The notes under the pieces were generated by a model. It did no database searches. It was not told the origin of the DNA and saw only the letters and a list, made by a program, of their open reading frames with translations. This document shows, piece after piece, positions 34,837-42,159 of a stretch of DNA of 64,000 nt. The stretch's first letter is position 1, and every line of letters starts with the position of its first letter. Origin of the DNA: an uncultured Muribaculaceae bacterium. Its GTDB lineage: Bacteria > Bacteroidota > Bacteroidia > Bacteroidales > Muribaculaceae. The stretch lies in the NCBI GenBank assembly GCA_910585275.1, contig CAJUCW010000016.1:25250-89249 (forward strand). The letters run 5' to 3'. A program made the translations under genes and the position numbers.

Positions 34837-36008
34837 CGTTTGCTTATTATTTCGGAGAGCACGCTATAAACATTACCCACGTATGGCACTGCATCAAAAC
34901 GCCCTTGCAGATATGCTTTCAGTATGTCGGTCTTTTTATCAATTTCAAAGTCAGATAATGGTATGAACTCTGAATTCCCATCGTTTTGCTTGTTTACAAA
35001 TACTATCTGCTCCTTGCGCAGTTTATTCATGTCGATTAAAAGGGGATTGTGGCTTGTAAATACCAACTGTGCTCCGGAAGAGGCACGGATGACGTCAAGA
35101 ATGAATTCTGCGAGACGGAGATGCAGTTTTAAATCAAATTCATCAAGGAATACGGCTGCACCTGCCATCGACTTTTTCAAAAGCATCAGCATTATGAAAA
35201 AAAGGCGTTTGGTGCCTTCCGATTCTTCTTTTTCGAAATCGAAAGCTATGGAGGGATTTTCGCGGTGGTATGTCTGAAGCCTTACTCTCCCCATGGAGTC
35301 GTTTGTCATACTGATGTCTATTATATCGCTGTCACTGACTTCGAAAGCTTTCAGCAGAAGCTCCTTGTTAATCGCAAAATCTTCTCGTGAAAGTTTTGAA
35401 ATGTCGAAACCTCCGGTTCCCACCACCATTTCATTAAGGAAAAAGCGATATACAATCTGTGCGAGAGGTCGGTTCATCGAGCTTGCCCGGCTTAGGAAAA
35501 GAGTCTTGTCTCCTGTATTGGTTTCCACTTCTGTGGGACGTGGTATGGTGCCTTTGCGATGGGTATATGTCACGACGTTGTCGCGTGTGAAAACCTTTGC
35601 CCTGCGTTTGTTGGGAAAATAATATAGGGATTCTTTTTGTACCTTGCCATTCTGTAAGGTAAAGGAATATTCATATTCCACACCCTCGGTGACAAAATCT
35701 ATATAAAATTCCGAAGGTTTGTCTGCATCGAATTTAAAAGGTTCGAAGTCAAATTTGCTCCCCTCGTTATTCAAATGGGATTCAAGAATAAATCTGCGAC
35801 AGAAATCGATGGCTTTGATCATGTTTGACTTGCCGGCGGCGTTGCTACCGAAAAGACCGATTATGTTTACGAAACGGTCGCCTGAAAATTCAATAAGATT
35901 TTCGGGTAAGTTGTCGTTTGCTGTACGCGATGTGGCTTCTGCCGTAAAATCAAGGACGGCATCATCTCTCATGGAATAGAAATTAGTGAGGCGCAGACTT
36001 ATTATCAT
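34833..36008 (-). CDS. RloA-like AAA ATPase (AbiL-type defence)
   Basis: A 391-residue SMC/OLD-like ATPase: N-terminal MIISLRLTNFYSMRDDAVLDF, Walker A GSNAAGKS at 54-61, SEGTKRLFFIML signature, Walker B AAVFLDEFDLKLH at about 290, and the FTSHNPLLID switch histidine. The split ATPase plus a coupled TOPRIM protein is the organisation of RloAB/AbiL and also resembles PARIS, though the partner is RloB-like rather than DUF4435. It is expected to act as the sensor/motor that activates RloB. A Bacteroidetes -7 element lies 18 nt upstream. Confidence 0.82.
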   Translation of the reverse strand: MIISLRLTNFYSMRDDAVLDFTAEATSRTANDNLPENLIEFSGDRFVNIIGLFGSNAAGKSNMIKAIDFCRRFILESHLNNEGSKFDFEPFKFDADKPSEFYIDFVTEGVEYEYSFTLQNGKVQKESLYYFPNKRRAKVFTRDNVVTYTHRKGTIPRPTEVETNTGDKTLFLSRASSMNRPLAQIVYRFFLNEMVVGTGGFDISKLSREDFAINKELLLKAFEVSDSDIIDISMTNDSMGRVRLQTYHRENPSIAFDFEKEESEGTKRLFFIMLMLLKKSMAGAAVFLDEFDLKLHLRLAEFILDVIRASSGAQLVFTSHNPLLIDMNKLRKEQIVFVNKQNDGNSEFIPLSDFEIDKKTDILKAYLQGRFDAVPYVGNVYSVLSEIISKR

Positions 36009-36025
36009 ACAGTAGCGGTTTTTCG

Positions 36026-36033
36026 CAAAGGTA
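36026..36033 (-). promoter_or_regulatory. -7 element of the rloA promoter
   Basis: TACCTTTG on the minus strand, 17 nt before the rloA ATG; it lies between repeat copy 2 and the gene, so the module carries its own promoter. Confidence 0.5.
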
Positions 36034-36071
36034 ATAATTTTATCTTAATCCTATATTTATTTTATGAGTGA

Positions 36072-36190
36072 TTTTTTGCTGAGATGGACTTTTTTGGGTC
36101 GTTTCAAGTGTTAAAATGGGGTCAAAACACCCATTTTAACACTTGAAACGGACTTTTTTGGGTCACTTCAGCTATTCCCGGCATTTTCAA
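36072..36190. repeat. 119-bp repeat with large hairpin, copy 2 (after the DUF262 module)
   Basis: The same elements as copy 1 in the same order: GGACTTTTTTGGGTC, arm (36100-36120), 9-nt loop GTCAAAACA, arm (36130-36150), the same 15-mer. The loop is the reverse complement of the copy 1 loop apart from one base. The last 20 bp, read on the minus strand, encode ENAGNS and a stop, a remnant of an rloB-like 3' end although no rloB precedes it here. Confidence 0.9.
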
Positions 36191-36279
36191 AAAGCAGCAG
36201 ATCCACTGGTCAAAAATTCCTCAGTTGCTATTATATCGGCAAAAAATATATTAGAGACAGGAGCACCTGCGAATGCAAT

Positions 36280-36732
36280 TTATGAAATGAAAGATGCTAT
36301 TTCTTTTTCAAGTTTTGCAATCTCCTTTTTGCCATCGAGCGATGACCAAAACGCATGCGTATCCCTCATTTCTTCAGCTAAGAACGTCATCCTGTCTTCA
36401 ATTTTAATGTCGTATAGTTCTTGTGCCCAATCGAAAAATCCCTTGCCTGGCATCATGGTGTTTTTATCAACCACAACACAAGAAAGCATCGGTCGTTCAT
36501 GCTTGTAAAGTTCTTCTTCCGATACCCAGCCAAGATCTTCTGCAAGTTGGTTTCTATGGTCGGGATTTGCCATGGAATATGGCAATGCCACACCTCTGCA
36601 AAGATCGGAATAAGATACTACTCCTTTTCGGGATGCAACTTTGGCTAAAAAGAGTTTGATTTTTTTTCTGTACCCTATTAAGTTCGATTGAATAATCGTT
36701 TTCTTCAGATTCCATGTCTTTCTATATTTCAT
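36280..36732 (-). CDS. Unknown 150-aa protein paired with the DUF262 nuclease
   Basis: It starts 6 nt after the DUF262 gene, so the two are surely co-transcribed. Residues ~20-100 (GVVSYSDLCRGVALPYSM..., then ERPMLSCVVVDKNTMMPGKGFFDWA) are conserved-looking but I cannot assign a family with confidence; the 'VSYSDL...P.LS.VVV...G.GF' spacing is faintly like the DNA-binding domain of alkyltransferase-like proteins. The C-terminus is a charged helix. After its TAA the same frame stays open for 30 more codons (to 36187) with protein-like composition, so the present C-terminus may be a recent truncation. Confidence 0.6.
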   Translation of the reverse strand: MKYRKTWNLKKTIIQSNLIGYRKKIKLFLAKVASRKGVVSYSDLCRGVALPYSMANPDHRNQLAEDLGWVSEEELYKHERPMLSCVVVDKNTMMPGKGFFDWAQELYDIKIEDRMTFLAEEMRDTHAFWSSLDGKKEIAKLEKEIASFIS

Positions 36733-36738
36733 TCCGGG

Positions 36739-38655
36739 TTATTTTTGAGGGAAGAGAATATCGTCATATTCGATATCCCAGTCGGAGAATTTGAAAGCCC
36801 AACGCTCTTCCATGAATTCAAGCATTTTGCGTCCCCGTTCACGGATTGCATCAGGAGTCCATTCATCTTTTTCTGACACCTCGATTTCGCTATAAGAACC
36901 GTTGAAATACCCCATGCTGTTTCCGGCGTTATCATATCTCCGCTTTTTCTCATCAAAAGGGAAGTTCTGCAACTTAGAGTTTTTCGAACGACTGAGAAGC
37001 AACAGATTACCCAAGGAATTGAGGTATAACTGTCTTTCTTTTGGCGTTAAATCATGAAACCGGTCTTTCCAATATTTATCCGTCGGAGTCTGCGGGTAAA
37101 TATGTTCGATTGTATCCTCTTTATTGCGTTTGTTGAAAACATCCCAGGTTATTTTTGCGTCAAGATCACTTTGCAAATCCTCTTCATACTCATAGAGGAA
37201 GTATCGAAGTCCATTCCAAGAATAGAACCCTTCCTGGTTGTTTTTGTAGAAAAGGTCATGCACATACTCTTTGAATTTAACCGGGTCAAACCATCCTTGT
37301 TCTGTTTCATCTCCGTAGGTGCGGAATAGGATATGTGAGATTAGATCTTGTGTGCCGAATTCTTCACGATAGTATGCGCTTGCCAAACGATAGAATTCAT
37401 TGCTATTGGTGTTTGACTGACGATGGGTTACTATGAACACGAGGAATACGAAAGATTCGCATTCCTGTAAAAATTCCGATATCAGGTCTTGATCTTTTTC
37501 TTTGCAAAAAACAGCCATTATCAATGGGGAGAATGCTCCTAATCCAACACGGTTAAGTCTGTTTACCCATTCCTTTATATCATCCGAATAATCGGAATAT
37601 TGGATATTGAAGATATAGAACCATTGTTTCACACTCGTTGCAAGGCTTGACAGATAATTCTGAATATCTACAATTTCGATAGTGCCGTCTATTATATTCT
37701 TGGCAGTGAACGTTTCGTTTAGAAGGAATCGGGAAAACGCCTCTGCATGGTTTTTGTCATATCTGAAATACATAATCCAATGGTTTGCGAGGAATTTATC
37801 ATCATCCAGAGGATTATTCTTATTCTTCCCAAGATATTCATAAATCGTTTTCCAGGTCTCGTTGATATCCTTTCTCAAACGGTTTTTAATTCCTTCATCC
37901 TCTTTAAGGAGAGTGGAGAGATAAATGAGTCGATTTTTAAGCAATTCGAGTTTTGAGAGATGTTTTCCACGATTGTTCATGGTTTCGAAGGTGACATGAA
38001 TATCGAGGTTCTCGTCTATTTCGTAGTAATTGAATTTGAATCGATTCACTATTTTATCGAAGATGCTTTCTCGTTGACCATGGTCAAGATGTTTGAGCTT
38101 TTTTGCGAAAAATTGTTTGGCGTTCAGTAGATTGGCAGTATATAAGGTCTCGGGATATTTGTCGGCTGAAGATGATTCCTGTCCCAGAATCCTTGTTTTG
38201 AAGAATTCATCGCTTGGATTGTCTTTCTCGTATCCGAATGCGAAAGACTTATAATACCCGTCGAGCGAACGGAAAAGAAAATGGTTTTCCCAATTTTCTT
38301 TTTTACAGAACACTATGTCGTAAGAGTTATTGAAAGTCTGTAAAAGTTCGTTCACAAGTATTATCATCGTGGTCAGTCGTTGCTGTCCGTCGATTACGTA
38401 GTTCGCTCTTCCCCCTTTGTCGAAAAGCCAAAGGTCTTCCTCCCAACGTTCCTTGTTGGCGACAGATTCTCGTGAAATTGGATCTACTGTTAATTGACCT
38501 ATATAGTGGGATTTGCCTATACTGAGATTTTGAATATCTTCCCAGAATTCATCTAATTGTTGTTTGCCCCAGGAATAACCGCGTTGGAAATCCGGGATTC
38601 GGAATATCCTGTTGTCGAATATCTCGAATAAGGACAAGAGAGTTTTATTGGCCAT
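36739..38655 (-). CDS. DUF262/DUF1524 (GmrSD-like) protein, putative type IV restriction
   Basis: A 638-residue protein. The DUF262 part has FRIPDFQRGYSWGKQQLDEFW (~18-38) and YVIDGQQRLTTMIILV (~85-100), the DGQQR motif that binds and hydrolyses NTP. The C-terminal DUF1524 part has the His-Me finger nuclease motif EDTIEHIYPQTP with His518, and SLGNLLLLSRSKNSKLQNFPF. Fused DUF262-DUF1524 proteins include GmrSD, which cuts phage DNA carrying modified bases, and SspE-like effectors. It is likely a defence effector here; target modification is unknown. First gene of the two-gene unit with the 150-aa protein. Confidence 0.85.
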   Translation of the reverse strand: MANKTLLSLFEIFDNRIFRIPDFQRGYSWGKQQLDEFWEDIQNLSIGKSHYIGQLTVDPISRESVANKERWEEDLWLFDKGGRANYVIDGQQRLTTMIILVNELLQTFNNSYDIVFCKKENWENHFLFRSLDGYYKSFAFGYEKDNPSDEFFKTRILGQESSSADKYPETLYTANLLNAKQFFAKKLKHLDHGQRESIFDKIVNRFKFNYYEIDENLDIHVTFETMNNRGKHLSKLELLKNRLIYLSTLLKEDEGIKNRLRKDINETWKTIYEYLGKNKNNPLDDDKFLANHWIMYFRYDKNHAEAFSRFLLNETFTAKNIIDGTIEIVDIQNYLSSLATSVKQWFYIFNIQYSDYSDDIKEWVNRLNRVGLGAFSPLIMAVFCKEKDQDLISEFLQECESFVFLVFIVTHRQSNTNSNEFYRLASAYYREEFGTQDLISHILFRTYGDETEQGWFDPVKFKEYVHDLFYKNNQEGFYSWNGLRYFLYEYEEDLQSDLDAKITWDVFNKRNKEDTIEHIYPQTPTDKYWKDRFHDLTPKERQLYLNSLGNLLLLSRSKNSKLQNFPFDEKKRRYDNAGNSMGYFNGSYSEIEVSEKDEWTPDAIRERGRKMLEFMEERWAFKFSDWDIEYDDILFPQK

Positions 38656-38704
38656 GATAAGTGTTTGAATAGTAAATGGAATCGTTCTAAAGAAAAGAAT
38701 TTAT

Positions 38705-38728
38705 GTAGGGGACATGCCTCCGGCATGT
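38705..38728 (+). repeat. REP-like palindrome, copy 4
   Basis: GTAGGGGACATGCCTCC followed by GGCATGT; one extra G compared with the other copies. It forms a head-to-head pair with copy 5, 28 nt away. Confidence 0.78.
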
Positions 38729-38756
38729 AATAATTGGAAATCAGATTGTTAATTAA

Positions 38757-38779
38757 ACATGCCGGAGGCATGTCCCTAC
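38757..38779 (-). repeat. REP-like palindrome, copy 5
   Basis: ACATGCCGGAGGCATGT then CCCTAC; inverted relative to copy 4, so the pair can fold into a larger cruciform, the arrangement typical of REP doublets. Confidence 0.78.
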
Positions 38780-38849
38780 ACTTTTATCGGTTTAATGAAA
38801 CATAATTATCGGGAATGATAATTATGTTATTCTTATGATGTGAAAATAA

Positions 38850-39380
38850 TCATTTAGCGAGAGAATCGAGGTAGGCGATTATTTTTTCGTCTAATTCGGG
38901 GTAGGTGCCTTTGTAGAAACGTTGCATGCGGAACATGCTCGGATTGTGGTCTTTCGTTTTTATTGTGAATTTTTCTGCTCCGGGAATGTCATCCACCTTC
39001 ACAAGGTCGTCGGATTCGATAGAATACACGGCAAATTCGGCTCCATGCACTTTACTTTGCACAATCCGGTTGAGTTCGCGGCCGTCTTGTAACTGCCGAT
39101 ATACTGTCGCATCTTCAATATATGATGAGATTTCGCGGTCTGAACTGCCGTTTGCTTTGCGCACATAAATCACTGTCACGCCAGACACCATCGTGTCTTT
39201 CGTTTTGGCACCGAGCTTGCGGATGTCGAGGTTTCCGAGGGGAGGGCAATAACCGTAAAACTTACCGGTCTTGGGATTTCTGATTTCATTATACTTTTCG
39301 TGTCCCTCGCTGTCCTGAAGATAGGATCCGGAACCAAGGTCGATGACGACGAATGGCTTGTCGAATTTACTCTTTTCCAT
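38850..39380 (-). CDS. Unknown cytoplasmic protein at the island edge
   Basis: A 176-residue protein from the ATG at 39380 (MEKSKFDKPFVVIDLGSGSYLQ). No signal peptide or membrane segment. It contains KYNEIRNPKTGKFYGYCPPLGNLDIRKLGAKTKDT and a C-terminal KTKDHNPSMFRMQRFYKGTYPELDEKIIAYLD. I do not recognise a family. Its position between a DUF262 restriction-like module and a non-coding RNA suggests a role in the same defence region, but this is only context. Confidence 0.6.
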   Translation of the reverse strand: MEKSKFDKPFVVIDLGSGSYLQDSEGHEKYNEIRNPKTGKFYGYCPPLGNLDIRKLGAKTKDTMVSGVTVIYVRKANGSSDREISSYIEDATVYRQLQDGRELNRIVQSKVHGAEFAVYSIESDDLVKVDDIPGAEKFTIKTKDHNPSMFRMQRFYKGTYPELDEKIIAYLDSLAK

Positions 39381-39469
39381 AAGGTAAAAGAATTTTAAGA
39401 TATCGTACAAGAATGGTTATGATTCTTGCAATCTCCGGATCCCTTGGGATTTTGATGTCGTGGTTATAA

Positions 39470-39508
39470 AATAAAAAGCGCAGGATCCGTACTTGTTACT
39501 CGTCCTGC
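39470..39508 (-). terminator. Terminator of the 39.5-kb non-coding RNA
   Basis: On the minus strand GCAGGA, a 17-nt loop, TCCTGC, then GCTTTTTAT. The loop contains ACGAGTAAC, which is perfectly complementary to GTTACTCGT further upstream in the same RNA. Confidence 0.8.
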
Positions 39509-39784
39509 AAACCTTAGGCATCTGGCATAGCCGTCACATCGTAGAACGAGTAACGCAGAGCCTACGCCGTATGATACAATACCTTTAAAAGGATATGCCG
39601 AAGCATACCTTTTCAAGGCATCGATAAATCATACCCGAGACATCTACCGTTACTTCATCCTTGACGATGGTTTGAAACTGCCAGATTTCAAGGTTTGCCA
39701 AGAATCAAGCGAAAGTAAACGCTTCTAAAAAATGTCTCCAACCCACCCAGCCGACGCTTCCACGTCAACGGCGCAGGTTTGTTG
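39470..39784 (-). ncRNA. Structured non-coding RNA of about 310 nt
   Basis: A transcription unit with no open reading frame, bounded by a complete Bacteroidetes promoter and a terminator. Visible structure (minus strand): a 7-bp closing helix between the 5' end (CAAACCT) and the region before the terminator (AGGTTTG); the small hairpin GACG...CGTC; AAGCG...CGCTT; a long UUCG-capped hairpin AAAAGGTATGC-TTCG-GCATATCCTTTT enclosed by GTATGAT/ATCATAC; and the pseudoknot-like GTTACTCGT/ACGAGTAAC pairing to the terminator loop. It fits the description of orphan Bacteroidales RNAs such as Bacteroidales-1, but I cannot confirm the family. RNase P, tmRNA and SRP signatures are absent. Confidence 0.65.
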
Positions 39785-39815
39785 CAAAGATAAATACAAA
39801 AATTTAAAACCGCAA
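39785..39815 (-). promoter_or_regulatory. Promoter of the non-coding RNA
   Basis: On the minus strand TTG (39813-39815), exactly 20 nt, TATCTTTG (39785-39792). A full consensus match. Confidence 0.8.
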
Positions 39816-39973
39816 ATTATAATTCAATAACCTTAATATGTCAATCTCGAATAACCTATGAGACGTTATTATGATGATTTACCGTTTTTTTAAAGAGAAA
39901 ATGTTGTAGAATAAAATTAAATATTCTATTTTTGTCGAAATAATAATGAATAAATGCTTATAAATATGCCTAA

Positions 39974-40135
39974 AGATCATCCTCTCAGACTGAGTCATAT
40001 TGCAATACAAAAGACTTTTTGGATAAATTTGCGGGTGCATGGGAAGGACCGGAATCTGCAGAAGAAATAATTACCAACATTCGTTTGTCTCGTCAATCAA
40101 GAAATGAACTATTTTTAAATATTAAACGTCAATGA
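39974..40135 (+). pseudogene. Remnant of an antitoxin-like gene 3' end
   Basis: A 53-codon open stretch without a usable start codon ending at 40135. It contains KDFLDKFAGAWEGPESAEEI and a following IRLSRQSR, which resembles the C-terminal tail (FLDKFAGxWxGxESAEEIxxxIRxSR) common to Bacteroidetes addiction-module antitoxins. The DNA-binding N-terminal part is missing. The stop is one base before the next gene's ATG. Confidence 0.55.
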
Positions 40136-40151
40136 GATGAAAAGCGGAATT

Positions 40152-40814
40152 ATGAAACGTATTGCCGTCGTTGTGATGGCTATGGCGGTGTCGCTGGGTG
40201 TGATGGCTGCCGATAATGCATTTGAAGGTAAAACCATCGTCATGCTTGGCGACAGCTATGTGAAAAACCATCGCCGCCCTTACGAAGAGAGCTGGCATGC
40301 AAAGGTGGCTTCAAAACTCGGTATGGAATATGTGAATTTCGGACGCAACGGCAGCAGCATTGCGTTCGACCGCACTAAAGACGGCTTCGGTCCGGCCATG
40401 ACCGTGCGTTACAAGGAGATGCCCGATTCCGCCGATTATGTTGTAGTGATTGCCGGACATAACGATGCCGACTACCTCCGCACACATGGCATCGAACTAT
40501 GGAACGATTTCTGCAACGGACTCGACACCCTCCTTGCCGGATTAAAGGAGAAATATCCCGATGCGAAAATAGGCTTTGTAACCCCATGGGCTGTTGACCG
40601 CCAATACTTTCCGGAAGTCACGCAACAGATTCGTGAAGCCTGCAAGGCACATGGCATAAAAGTGCTCGACATGGCAGCCATGAATGTGATAGACGTCAAC
40701 AATCCGGAGTTCAGAGAGCGTTATTTCCAAGGTCCGAAAGACACGGCCCATCTGAATTCGGAGGGTCATGACCTTCTCCTTTCCATCGGCGAGGAATTTA
40801 TCCGCGGACTATGA
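40152..40814 (+). CDS. Secreted SGNH/GDSL hydrolase
   Basis: A 220-residue protein starting MKRIAVVVMAMAVSLGVMAAD (signal peptide); an upstream in-frame ATG at 40137 is possible but gives a poorer N-terminus. SGNH blocks are visible: block I KTIVMLGDSYVKNH (Ser), block II FGRNGSS (Gly), block III VVIAGHNDADYL (Asn) and block V DTAHLNSEGHDLL (Asp-His). This fold deacylates carbohydrates or lipids; the substrate is unknown. It is not in an operon with carbohydrate genes. Confidence 0.87.
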   Translation: MKRIAVVVMAMAVSLGVMAADNAFEGKTIVMLGDSYVKNHRRPYEESWHAKVASKLGMEYVNFGRNGSSIAFDRTKDGFGPAMTVRYKEMPDSADYVVVIAGHNDADYLRTHGIELWNDFCNGLDTLLAGLKEKYPDAKIGFVTPWAVDRQYFPEVTQQIREACKAHGIKVLDMAAMNVIDVNNPEFRERYFQGPKDTAHLNSEGHDLLLSIGEEFIRGL

Positions 40815-40824
40815 TAAAAGTCGA

Positions 40825-40925
40825 AAAGTTTAAGGTTTAAAAGTTTAAAGTTTAGAGAAGTGCTTATTTATTTGTCAGAAAGATGATACTATTATCTAAA
40901 CCTTAAACCTTAAACTTTAAACCTA
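40825..40925. repeat. TTTAAACC-rich inverted repeat
   Basis: AAGGTTTAAAAGTTTAAAG near the left end and its complement-like CTTAAACTTTAAACC at the right end. Similar sequence recurs at 55690 and 57100-57210. Confidence 0.6.
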
Positions 40926-40951
40926 ACAATCTTAAGTATTAGAGTTTAAAC

Positions 40952-40996
40952 TACAATAATGGTCAGGATTCTAAAAAAGTCCTGACCATTGTTGTA
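40952..40996. terminator. Bidirectional terminator-like hairpin
   Basis: A 17-bp stem with one G-T pair (TACAATAATGGTCAGGA on the left side) around an 11-nt A-rich loop. It lies between the convergent SGNH and DUF2807 genes. Confidence 0.7.
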
Positions 40997-41073
40997 ACCT
41001 CTAAATTAAACAATCACTATTTTACAACAAACGTATTATTACCCTTTTGACGATTAAAGAATTGCAATGCTTA

Positions 41074-42159
41074 TTAAGGTATGCGCAATTGAACGTCGCC
41101 GGCATTCTCAGTCTCCGTTTTCTTACGTTTTTTTGTGGCCTTGGCCTTATTTTTTTCGGCTTTTATTCTGTTCTTTTCAGCTTTCAAACGGTTTTTCTCT
41201 GCCTTGGCTCTGTTTCTTTCCGCGACAGCCTTGTTCCTCTCTGCAATAGCCTTGTTCCTCTCCGCGGCGGCGATAGTCTTGTCTGTGCCTATGCAGGTAG
41301 TAGAGGTGCCGGACATCGACACTTTCCCCCCCGACGAAGAGTCTTTCCGAAGACTGCGGCAGTTGCCGTAGAGTTTTACGGATGCTCCGCTTGACGCTTC
41401 GGCATAAACGGTGTTGCAGTCATACATCTGAATGCTCGCTTTTGCGGCGCTCGATGCCTCGATGTCGAGGTCGGATTTTACGAGTTTGTCGATTGATACA
41501 TTGGATGCGCTGGAAATATCGATATCGGCTTTCTCACACATTGCGGTGCCTATATTCACGGCCGAGGCGCTTGAGCAGTCAATGTCAAGGTTGGCCTTGG
41601 TGGCAGCGATATCGACTTTGGCGGAGCTTGAAAGGTCTATTTTTATTTTCGGACATTTCACTTCCTTGAAATCCACTTTTGCAGCCGAGGAGAGGTCAAT
41701 GCCGATGCCGTCGCGTTGGTCAATGTCGGTGACAACATTGACGTATGCGGCCGATGAAAGGTCAATCTCTGTGAGTTTCTTACTTGACACAGTAATTATG
41801 GAAGGGCCGTTGATTCTGTCGAATTTCCCTTCATAACGGGCATACAGGCATCCGTCTTTTACATACACTTTCAGATAATCTACTGCCGACGGCGTAGTGG
41901 CGACTTGTGCATGTCCTGAATTTTTCCCTTGTGAATATACAATCTGGATTCCCTGTGAGGCGTCTATTTTGGAGAAATCTCCGATTTTAACGCTTTTCTT
42001 TACATTGGCATCGGATCTCTTTCCATTATGGACGGAACCGGAGTTGCCGAATGTAGTGCCGTTGCCTATTGAGCAGCTGAAGAGCAGCATACACATGGTG
42101 GCGGCGATGCTGAAGAATGAAGTTTTTTTCATTATGGTTGATAGGTTGTTGGTTTTCAT
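41074..42159 (-). CDS. Head-GIN (DUF2807) protein with charged coiled-coil tail
   Basis: A 361-residue protein; its ATG overlaps the stop of the preceding gene (ATGA), indicating coupled translation. Alternatively MKKTSFFSIAATMCMLLFSCS at 42132 could start a lipoprotein (Cys after the signal). Residues ~70-300 are a beta-roll of repeated D(L)SSA units (EIDLSSAAYVNV, IDLSSAAKVDF, IDLSSSAKVDIA), the DUF2807 adhesin-like fold. The last ~70 residues are a regular (A)ERNKA / AEKNRxK helical repeat, highly charged, unusual for this family. Function of the family is unknown; a cell-envelope location is likely. Confidence 0.8.
   Translation of the reverse strand: MKTNNLSTIMKKTSFFSIAATMCMLLFSCSIGNGTTFGNSGSVHNGKRSDANVKKSVKIGDFSKIDASQGIQIVYSQGKNSGHAQVATTPSAVDYLKVYVKDGCLYARYEGKFDRINGPSIITVSSKKLTEIDLSSAAYVNVVTDIDQRDGIGIDLSSAAKVDFKEVKCPKIKIDLSSSAKVDIAATKANLDIDCSSASAVNIGTAMCEKADIDISSASNVSIDKLVKSDLDIEASSAAKASIQMYDCNTVYAEASSGASVKLYGNCRSLRKDSSSGGKVSMSGTSTTCIGTDKTIAAAERNKAIAERNKAVAERNRAKAEKNRLKAEKNRIKAEKNKAKATKKRKKTETENAGDVQLRIP

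Noticed and set aside
34276..36008. PARIS (AriA/AriB) system
   Set aside because: The organisation is similar, but the second protein has RloB-type TOPRIM motifs rather than the DUF4435 signature, so AbiL/RloAB is the better match.
39470..39784. RNase P RNA, tmRNA or SRP RNA
   Set aside because: The diagnostic strings (the GAGGAAAGTCC core of RNase P, the tRNA-like ends of tmRNA, the short SRP loop) are not in the sequence.
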